NCBI GenBank assembly: GCA_012729315.1
Contig: JAAYDI010000175.1
Span: 1 to 64,000, forward strand
Direction of reading: 5' to 3'
DNA: 64,000 nt
Origin: Planctomycetaceae bacterium
GTDB taxonomy: Bacteria; Planctomycetota; Planctomycetia; Pirellulales; Pirellulaceae
Shown here: positions 57,941-64,000 of the stretch, piece by piece
Layout: each line of letters begins with the position of its first letter
How positions within the stretch are numbered: position 1 is the first letter of the stretch
Notes under the pieces: generated by a model
Database searches by the model: none
Told to the model about the DNA's origin: nothing
The model's input: only the letters and a program-made list of their open reading frames with translations
Translations under genes and position numbers: made by a program

Positions 57941-59461
57941 ATGCGAGTCTCCAGAGTGAGTTATTGGGTCGCGCACAGCGCGATCATCCTGGTGCTGATC
58001 TTCCTCGTCCAAGGTTGCGCTCCCAAGCCGAAGGCCAAGCCCGTCGACGCGGGCGCGGAGAAGCCGACGACGGAGGCTGCCCAGCCGGCCATCGAACCGT
58101 TACAACCTCCTCCGCCCAAATTCTACTCCGAGGTGGAGCCACCGGCAGCCGAACCGGCAGAAGAGCTGCCAGCAGAGCCGGCCATCGATCCGGCAGAAGG
58201 GCCGGCCATTGAACCGGCAGCTGAACCAGTAGCAGAGCCGGCCATGGAACCAGCCATCGAACCAGCGGCCGAACCAGCAGTGGAACCTGCCATCGAACCG
58301 GCAGCTGAACCAGCGGCAGAGCCAGCCATCGAACCAGCGGCCGAACCAGCAGCCGAACCAGCAGTGGAACCTGCCATCGAACCGGCAGCTGAACCGGCAG
58401 TAGAGCCGGCCATGGAACCGGCAGCTGAACCAGCAGCGGAGCCGGCGATCGAACCGGCCGCTGAGCCGGCTGAGCCGGTCGCCGAACCGGAGCCGGCAGC
58501 CGTGGAGCCTCCCGCGCCGACGGCGTTCACGGTATCGGTGCCGTTGGGACTGCCCCCGCTGCCGATCCCTGACGACAACCCGATGACGGTCGAGAAGGTG
58601 GAGCTGGGCAAGATGCTGTATTTCGACACCCGCCTGAGCAAGGATCAGACGGTATCGTGCGCGACGTGTCACGATCCGAAGATGACCTGGGCTGAGCATA
58701 AAGCGACGAGTGAGGGGATTGGTGGCCAGTTCGGCCAGATGAACTCGCCGACGGTGATCAATTCGGCCTATGCGACATCGCAGTTCTGGGATGGTCGGTC
58801 CGACACTCTGGAAGCGCAGGCTGTGGGTCCGATGCAGAACCCGATTGAGATGGGACATTCGCTGGTCGAGCTGGTGACGCAGCTCAACGAGGTGCAGGAG
58901 TACAAGGAGCGGTTCCAGAAGGTATTCGGGACGGAAGTGACGGCGGACGGCATGGCCAAGGCGATTGCCGCATTTGAACGGACTGTGCTGAGCGGCAATT
59001 CGCCCTACGACAAGTACGAAGCGGGGGACAAGGCGGCGTTGAGCGAGGAGCAGATTCGCGGCATGAAGCTGTTTGACGACGCCGGTTGTTCGTCCTGCCA
59101 CGCGCCGCCGCTGTTCAGCAACTACAAGTTCTACAATGCGGGCGTGGGTTCGCAGAAAACCCCGCCGGATCCGGGGCGGATGGCGGTCACCAACGACGAG
59201 TCCGACCTGGGCAAGTTCCGCACGCCGGCGCTTCGCGAAGTGGCCAATACGGCTCCTTATTTCCATGACGGCAGCTGCGCCACACTGCCCGAAGCGGTGG
59301 CCATGATGGCCGGGGGTGGTATCGACAACCCGAACCTCTCGGCCCTGCTCAGGGGCATCGGTGCGCGGGGGCTGTCCGATCAGGACAAGGCGGACATCGT
59401 CGAGTTCCTGCAGGCGCTCAGCGGCGAGTACCCGATCGTCGAGGCGCCGGCGCTGCCCTGA
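57941..59461 (+). CDS. Diheme cytochrome c peroxidase (MauG/CcpA family) lipoprotein
   Basis: The 506-residue enzyme probably reduces hydrogen peroxide in the periplasm with electrons from a c-type cytochrome. A lipoprotein signal ends with LVQGC (Cys26). Then comes a long Pro-Ala-Glu linker, and from about residue 205 the peroxidase with two heme sites, CATCH (Cys240) and CSSCH (Cys383). GKMLYFDTRLSKDQTVSCA and KFRTPALREVANTAPYFHDG are family signatures. GGGAGG stands nine bases before the ATG at 57941. The linker is not part of known CcpA proteins and should act as a spacer from the membrane. Confidence 0.94.
   Translation: MRVSRVSYWVAHSAIILVLIFLVQGCAPKPKAKPVDAGAEKPTTEAAQPAIEPLQPPPPKFYSEVEPPAAEPAEELPAEPAIDPAEGPAIEPAAEPVAEPAMEPAIEPAAEPAVEPAIEPAAEPAAEPAIEPAAEPAAEPAVEPAIEPAAEPAVEPAMEPAAEPAAEPAIEPAAEPAEPVAEPEPAAVEPPAPTAFTVSVPLGLPPLPIPDDNPMTVEKVELGKMLYFDTRLSKDQTVSCATCHDPKMTWAEHKATSEGIGGQFGQMNSPTVINSAYATSQFWDGRSDTLEAQAVGPMQNPIEMGHSLVELVTQLNEVQEYKERFQKVFGTEVTADGMAKAIAAFERTVLSGNSPYDKYEAGDKAALSEEQIRGMKLFDDAGCSSCHAPPLFSNYKFYNAGVGSQKTPPDPGRMAVTNDESDLGKFRTPALREVANTAPYFHDGSCATLPEAVAMMAGGGIDNPNLSALLRGIGARGLSDQDKADIVEFLQALSGEYPIVEAPALP
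58129..58498. repeat. Pro-Ala-Glu coding repeat in the peroxidase gene
   Basis: About 370 bp of degenerate tandem repeats encode AEPA/IEPA/VEPA units. The units have a mixed period of 12 and 15 bp and vary in the third codon position, but the amino acids stay Pro-Ala-Glu. Confidence 0.85.
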
Positions 59462-59499
59462 GGTGGCGTCGTAGGAATCGAATGACTGACTGACACCAA

Positions 59500-59542
59500 C
59501 CGGGGACGGGGGATGCAGCGGGCCGCTGCGCGGCGTCCCCGG
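59500..59542 (+). terminator. Large hairpin after the peroxidase gene
   Basis: CCGGGGACG (59500-59508) pairs with CGTCCCCGG (59534-59542), 9 bp, and the loop contains another stem GCAGCG/CGCTGC (59515-59529). It lies 39 bp after the stop codon, so a terminator is likely, though it has no U-tract. Confidence 0.5.
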
Positions 59543-59561
59543 CGTGTCGACCGAGCGGACC

Positions 59562-59610
59562 CGTAGCCGCAGGCGAAGTGAGGTCTGGTCCCGCATCGCC
59601 TGCGGCTACG
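59562..59610 (+). promoter_or_regulatory. 15-bp perfect hairpin before the prolyl oligopeptidase gene
   Basis: The arms 59562-59576 and 59596-59610 (CGTAGCCGCAGGCGA and its exact complement) flank a 19-nt loop. It ends 29 bp before the ATG at 59640, between the upstream terminator-like hairpin and the ribosome-binding site GGGGGAG. It could attenuate expression or be a mobile repeat. Confidence 0.5.
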
Positions 59611-59639
59611 TGTCGATTGCCGACGAAGGGGGAGCGGGT

Positions 59640-61781
59640 ATGAACGGTGCAAGGATCTGGTGGGCCGTAGCGGTGGCGGGTATGGTTGTTTCAGCAGGTG
59701 GTGTGTCGGGACAGGAACGGCTCGCGTATCCGAAGACCGCGCAGGTGGACCACACGGATGACTACCACGGCACGCAGGTGCCCGATCCCTATCGCTGGCT
59801 GGAAGACGATGTGCGGACGTCGCCGCAGGTGGAAGAGTGGGTGAATGCCCAGAACCAGGTGACGTTCGGCTATCTGGAGGCCATTCCGCAGCGCATGGGG
59901 CTGCGTGAAAGGTTGACCGAGCTGTGGAACTACGAGAAGTACGGCGCGCCCTTCAAGCTCGGGGGGCGCTACTTCTACTTCCACAACACCGGCCTGCAGA
60001 ACCAGTCCGTGCTGTTCACGCTCGACACGCTCGAGAGCGAACCGCGCGTCCTGATCGATCCGAACAGCTGGTCGGCCGACGGCACCGTGGCCCTGGCGGG
60101 AGTGGCCCCCAGCGACAACGGTAAGTATATCGCCTACGCCGTGCAGGATGCCGGCAGTGACTGGCTGACCTGGAAGATCATGGAGATCGACTCGGGCCAA
60201 GTGCTCGCAGATGAGCTGAAATGGGTCAAGTTCTCCCGTGTGGCCTGGACCCTCGACGGGACCGGTCTCTTCTACGGCCGGTTCGATGAACCGCAGGAAG
60301 GGGCTCAGTTTCAGGGTCTGAATCTGAACCAGCGGATCTTCTACCACCGCGTGAACACGCCCCAGGCGGAAGATGTGCTGGTGTACTGTCGCCCGGATCA
60401 TCCCGAGTGGGGATTTCAGACGACGGTGACCGAAGACGGTCGTTACCTGGTGATCACGGTTTTCAAAGGCACGGACGACAAGTACCGAGTGCTCTACAAA
60501 GACCTGCACGAGCCCTACGGCATGCCGGTGGAGCTGATCGACAACTTCGATCACGAGTACACGTTTGTCGGGAATGACGCTACGACGTTCTATTTCAAGA
60601 CCGATCTGGACGCGCCCCGCAAGCGGCTGATTGCCATCGACATCCGGCGCCCGCGGCGCGACGCCTGGCGGGAGATCATACCGCAGGCGGACAATGTGCT
60701 CGTGGGGGTCAACTTCGTGGGCAACCTGTTCATCGCCGAGTACCTGAAAGATGCGCGGACTCAGGTGCTGCTGTTTGCGCCCGACGGTACGCTGGTCCAG
60801 GAGGTGGCGCTGCCGGGCATCGGGACGGCCAGCGGCTTTGGAGGCAAGCGGACCGACGCCGAGACCTTCTATGTCTTCTCGAGCTTCGCCGTCCCGCCGA
60901 GCGTCTACCGCTTCGACCTGATCACGCGGGAACACCGGCAGTTGCGGCGCGCGGAAGTCCCGTTCGACCCCGACCAGTACGTGACGACGCAGGTGTTCTA
61001 CAGCAGTCGGGACGGTACGCGCGTGCCCATGTTCCTGACGCATAAGAAGGATCTGCAGCTGAACGGCCAGACCCCGACGCTGCTCTACGGCTACGGCGGT
61101 TTCAACATACCCCTGACCCCCGCCTTCTCGGTGAGCCGCCTGGCGTGGATGGAACTGGGCGGCGTGTACGCGGTCGCCAATCTGCGGGGCGGCGGCGAAT
61201 ACGGAGAACAATGGCATCAGGCCGGCACGAAACTCAACAAACAAAATGTGTTCGACGATTTCATCGCCGCCGCACAGTGGCTGATCGATAACCAGTACAC
61301 CAGCACTCCCAAGCTGGCGATCCAGGGGGGCAGCAACGGCGGTCTGCTGGTCGGCGCCGTGATGAACCAGCGCCCGGATCTGTTCGGCGCCTGCCTGCCG
61401 GCCGTGGGGGTCATGGATATGCTGCGCTTCCACAAGTTCACGGCCGGCCGGCTGTGGGTCGATGACTACGGCTCGTCGGACGACCCCGAGCAGTTCCCTG
61501 CCTTGCTGGCCTATTCGCCCTACCACAACCTCAAGCCGGGCACGCAATACCCGGCGACCCTGATCACGACGGCCGACACCGACGACCGGGTCGTGCCGGG
61601 ACACAGCTTCAAATATGCCGCCCGGCTGCAGGAGTGTCAGGCCGGCGAGGCGCCGGTCTTGATTCGCATCGAGACGCGCGCCGGGCACGGCGCCGGGAAG
61701 CCGACCGCCAAACTAATAGAAGAAATTGCCGATCAACTGGCGTTCCTGATCAAGAACCTCGGCGTGCCGTTCACACCATAG
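59640..61781 (+). CDS. Secreted prolyl oligopeptidase (S9A)
   Basis: The 713-residue serine peptidase cuts short peptides after proline. It has a signal peptide (MNGARIWWAVAVAGMVVSAG), an N-terminal propeller (from DPYRWLEDDVRTSPQVEEWV) and a C-terminal alpha/beta hydrolase domain. The catalytic triad is in place: Ser565 in GGSNGG, the Asp in TDDRVVPGHS, and His683 in RAGHGAGKPT. GGGGGAG lies six bases before the ATG at 59640. The frame is open to 59544 but without such support. Confidence 0.95.
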   Translation: MNGARIWWAVAVAGMVVSAGGVSGQERLAYPKTAQVDHTDDYHGTQVPDPYRWLEDDVRTSPQVEEWVNAQNQVTFGYLEAIPQRMGLRERLTELWNYEKYGAPFKLGGRYFYFHNTGLQNQSVLFTLDTLESEPRVLIDPNSWSADGTVALAGVAPSDNGKYIAYAVQDAGSDWLTWKIMEIDSGQVLADELKWVKFSRVAWTLDGTGLFYGRFDEPQEGAQFQGLNLNQRIFYHRVNTPQAEDVLVYCRPDHPEWGFQTTVTEDGRYLVITVFKGTDDKYRVLYKDLHEPYGMPVELIDNFDHEYTFVGNDATTFYFKTDLDAPRKRLIAIDIRRPRRDAWREIIPQADNVLVGVNFVGNLFIAEYLKDARTQVLLFAPDGTLVQEVALPGIGTASGFGGKRTDAETFYVFSSFAVPPSVYRFDLITREHRQLRRAEVPFDPDQYVTTQVFYSSRDGTRVPMFLTHKKDLQLNGQTPTLLYGYGGFNIPLTPAFSVSRLAWMELGGVYAVANLRGGGEYGEQWHQAGTKLNKQNVFDDFIAAAQWLIDNQYTSTPKLAIQGGSNGGLLVGAVMNQRPDLFGACLPAVGVMDMLRFHKFTAGRLWVDDYGSSDDPEQFPALLAYSPYHNLKPGTQYPATLITTADTDDRVVPGHSFKYAARLQECQAGEAPVLIRIETRAGHGAGKPTAKLIEEIADQLAFLIKNLGVPFTP

Positions 61782-61845
61782 CGCCCGGGCAGCGCCCGCG
61801 ACGACCGGTGGTGCGGTCCCAGGCAAGTGAACCGTTGTCTGTGAT

Positions 61846-61905
61846 TTCCTCGACCTCCAGAAAACCTCAACCCCTAGAGAACCTCGACCCCCGGAGAATC
61901 TCAAC
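61846..61905. repeat. 17-bp tandem repeat, 3.5 units, up to the start codon
   Basis: Units at 61846-61862, 61863-61879 and 61880-61896 (form AACCTCGACCCCCGGAG) and a partial unit 61897-61905 directly before the ATG at 61906. The GGAG that serves as ribosome-binding site belongs to the third unit, and the first two units carry CCAGAA and CTAGAG at the same place. Confidence 0.85.
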
Positions 61906-63939
61906 ATGGTCCAGCTTCGTGCGCTTCCGTCCTGGCGCGGCGCGATCTGCGCAGCGGTCGTCTGCGTGATGGTGAGTGCGGGTCCGGGCAGGGCAGGGGA
62001 GGAGGACGGCGCCGCGTCGCCGCCCTTCACGAACTCGCTCGGCATGCGGATGATGCCCATCGCATCCGGATCGTTCGTGCGGGGCTCGGACGAAGGGACA
62101 TGGGACGAGCGGCCGGTGCACGCTGTGACCATCAGCCGCCCGTTCTACGTGTCGGAGACAGAGGTGACCAACGCCCAGTACGAGCAGTTCCGCGCGGAAC
62201 ACCGGCAGGTACGAGGCAAGTTGGGGTTCTCGGTGGAGGATGACGAAGCGGTGGTCTTCGTCACCTGGCACGATGCGGTCGCCTTCTGCCGCTGGCTGAG
62301 CGAGCGCGAGGGGCGAGACTACCGGCTGCCGACGGAGGCGGAGTGGGAATACGTGTGCCGCGCGGGTACGACCACGGCGTACCACACCGGGGACACGTTG
62401 CCCGAGGCGTACCTGCGGAATCCGGGCGACAGCTGGTATCCGGACGGCCGGACGCCGCACGGCGTGGTGTCGCTGCGCGTCGGCCAGACGCCGCCCAACG
62501 CCTGGGGTGTCTGTGACATGCACGGGAATGTCGAAGAGTGGTGTCTCGACTGGTATGGGCCTTACGAGGCGGGCCGCCAGGTGGATCCGGTCGGGCGCGT
62601 GGCCGGCGACTTCCGCGTGACGCGTGGCGGCAGCCACTCGACCAGGCCGGAATTCCTCCGCGCGTCGAATCGCGCCGGGACACTGCCTGCGGACAGCAGC
62701 TGGCTGATCGGCTTCCGCGTCGTGCAGGGCGGGCCGGTAGAGACCACGCCGTTGCCGGTACCAGCACTGCCGCTCTATGCGCGCGATGTGCGCCAGGATG
62801 TTCCGGCCGACCTGACGTCAGGTCCGGACCCGTCGCGACCGTACTTTGATGGCCCGCGGGTGTACGTGCGCGAGCCGGCGGCGGAGGATTGCCCGGTGTT
62901 CAACCGGCACAACCACTGCCCAGCGCTGGTCAACTGTCCCAACGGCGATCTGCTGGCCATCTGGTACACATGCTACGAGGAACCGGGGCGGGAACTGGGC
63001 ATTGTGGCCAGTCGCCTGCCCTACGGCGCGGAGGAGTGGCAAGTGGCCTCGACGTTCTGGGACGCGCCGGACCGCAACGATCATGCGCCGGCACTGTGGG
63101 TGGACGAGCAGGGAACGCTCTACCACTTCAACGGACTGTCCGCCGCGGCCACCTGGGGCAATCTGGCCACGGTGCTCCGCACGTCGACTGACAACGGCGC
63201 GACCTGGTCGGCCGCTCGGCTGATCATGCCCGAACATGGACTCCATCACATGCCGGTGGAGTCGGTGATCCGTACCCGCGAAGGTGCGATCCTGGTTCCC
63301 TGCGACGCGGTGACGGGAGGCGATGGAGGGACCGCGGTGCTGATCAGCCGCGACAACGGCCAGACGTGGGCCGATCCGGGAGAAGGGCGGCCGGCTCCGG
63401 TATTCCAGGCTGGTGCGACCGGCGCATGGATTGCCGGCATCCATGCGGGGGTGGTGCAACTGGCCGACGGCCGTCTCCTGGCGCTTGGCCGCGGCGACAG
63501 CATCGAAGAACGCATGCCGCTGAGTCTGTCGGACAACCTGGGGGAGAGCTGGACGTATCAGGCCAGCCCGTTCGCACCGCTGAGCGGCGGCCAGCGGCTG
63601 GCACTGCTCCGCCTGCGCGAAGGTCCCATTCTCTGTTGCTCATTCTCGCGCCACGTCCCGTTCCGTGACGCCGCCGGCACCGCGCAGGTCGGCGCGGGGC
63701 TGTTTGCGGCGCTTTCCCATGACGAAGGCCAGTCGTGGGAGATCAAGCGTCTGATCACGGATGGAGGGCCCGCACGCGAACTCGACGGCGGCGGCAACAC
63801 CGGGCGTTTCACCCTCAGCGCCACATCCGCCGAGCCGCGCGGGTACCTGTCGATCTGCCAGGCGGCCAACGGTGTCATCCACCTGATCTCGTCCAAGCAG
63901 CACTACGCGTTCAATCTCGCCTGGCTGAACGCCCCCTAG
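61906..63939 (+). CDS. Fusion of formylglycine-generating-enzyme-like and sialidase-like domains
   Basis: The 677-residue protein has a signal peptide (ICAAVVCVMVSAGPGRAG) and an FGE/SUMF1-like domain (about 38-275, with FVRGSDEGTWDERPVHAV, LPTEAEWEYVCRAG, DMHGNVEEWCLDWYG). The C-terminal end of that domain is TRGGSHSTRPEFLRASNR, which lacks the two active-site cysteines of true FGEs, so it is probably a binding or lectin-like domain. Residues 300-677 form a sialidase-like propeller with four Asp-boxes (STDNGATW at 427, SRDNGQTW at 481, SDNLGESW, SHDEGQSW). The whole is likely a secreted glycan-processing or glycan-binding protein. Confidence 0.88.
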   Translation: MVQLRALPSWRGAICAAVVCVMVSAGPGRAGEEDGAASPPFTNSLGMRMMPIASGSFVRGSDEGTWDERPVHAVTISRPFYVSETEVTNAQYEQFRAEHRQVRGKLGFSVEDDEAVVFVTWHDAVAFCRWLSEREGRDYRLPTEAEWEYVCRAGTTTAYHTGDTLPEAYLRNPGDSWYPDGRTPHGVVSLRVGQTPPNAWGVCDMHGNVEEWCLDWYGPYEAGRQVDPVGRVAGDFRVTRGGSHSTRPEFLRASNRAGTLPADSSWLIGFRVVQGGPVETTPLPVPALPLYARDVRQDVPADLTSGPDPSRPYFDGPRVYVREPAAEDCPVFNRHNHCPALVNCPNGDLLAIWYTCYEEPGRELGIVASRLPYGAEEWQVASTFWDAPDRNDHAPALWVDEQGTLYHFNGLSAAATWGNLATVLRTSTDNGATWSAARLIMPEHGLHHMPVESVIRTREGAILVPCDAVTGGDGGTAVLISRDNGQTWADPGEGRPAPVFQAGATGAWIAGIHAGVVQLADGRLLALGRGDSIEERMPLSLSDNLGESWTYQASPFAPLSGGQRLALLRLREGPILCCSFSRHVPFRDAAGTAQVGAGLFAALSHDEGQSWEIKRLITDGGPARELDGGGNTGRFTLSATSAEPRGYLSICQAANGVIHLISSKQHYAFNLAWLNAP

Positions 63940-63968
63940 CTGCTTGCCGCTGGCCCGCCACCGAACTG

Positions 63969-64000
63969 CTACGCCTGTTCCTCGGCGAGCACCTTCGTCA
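63969..64000 (-). CDS. Possible 3' end of a gene reading in from the right
   Basis: On the minus strand, the last 32 bases read in frame as TKVLAEEQA followed by TAG (63969-63971). Charged, helical composition is typical of a real C-terminus, but the fragment is too short for a call. Confidence 0.25.
   Translation of the reverse strand, partial: TKVLAEEQA

Noticed and set aside
58129-58498. Repeat array in the peroxidase gene as a CRISPR-like array
   Set aside because: The repeats are in frame, contiguous and code for a Pro-Ala-Glu linker; there are no unique spacers and no cas genes.
61906-62730. Active formylglycine-generating enzyme for sulfatases
   Set aside because: The catalytic cysteine pair near the C-terminal end of the domain is missing (GGSHSTRPEFLRASNR), and no sulfatase gene is visible nearby.

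Overview
The window is a high-GC bacterial chromosome segment that most resembles a planctomycete, probably of the Pirellulales/Planctomycetales type. This is an inference from gene content. The signs are a BBP7-type outer-membrane barrel, a VIT-VWA surface protein, a MoxR/DUF58/BatA/VWA/DUF4175-like operon with a terpene-cyclase-repeat protein and an NPCBM protein, many large c-type cytochromes, and secreted glycosidases beside a sulfatase-modifying-factor/sialidase fusion. Genes are long, mostly closely spaced and on both strands. I saw no rRNA, tRNA, transposase, integrase, phage gene or CRISPR array.

Layout. 344-3127 is a secreted GH2 beta-mannosidase-like enzyme. It is convergent with a three-domain fusion of radical SAM, AMMECR1 and Memo (3174-6389). 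Next come a VIT-VWA protein (6639-9083), a small lipoprotein, a soluble histidine kinase and an 86-residue protein. 11422-16955 is mainly housekeeping: nadD, priA, a membrane histidine kinase with a c-heme motif, and rnhA. 17000-20473 is a large DUF4091 carbohydrate-active protein, followed by recG and purD.

24728-32272 is a respiratory cluster: Rieske protein, b6-type cytochrome b, an enlarged subunit-IV-like protein and a 1560-residue octaheme cytochrome c with coiled-coil and PDZ-like parts. Together they should form an unusual quinol:cytochrome c oxidoreductase. 32626-34332 is the BBP7 barrel. A 0.94-kb intergenic region (34333-35271) carries structured repeats. 35272-37915 holds a diheme cytochrome c lipoprotein and an unassigned membrane protein.

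37999-53453 is a 15-kb run of eight same-strand genes: PQQ-type propeller, MoxR ATPase, DUF58, BatA-like, VWA/GATase-like, DUF4175-like coiled coil, terpene-cyclase-repeat protein and NPCBM protein. Several genes overlap. The likely theme is a MoxR chaperone acting on VWA proteins at the cell envelope. 53516-56497 is a GH78 alpha-L-rhamnosidase. 56647-59461 has two cytochrome genes, a membrane monoheme protein and a diheme peroxidase with a Pro-Ala-Glu linker. The window ends with a prolyl oligopeptidase and a sulfatase-modifying-factor/sialidase fusion.

The most notable non-coding signals are: a two-copy intergenic repeat (34486-34620 and 57677-57792) whose 73-nt cores differ only by transitions; a hairpin cluster at 34822-35053; two strong hairpins at 59500-59610; a 17-bp tandem repeat that contains the ribosome-binding site of the last gene; and a heptamer microsatellite that supplies the stop codon of a cytochrome gene.
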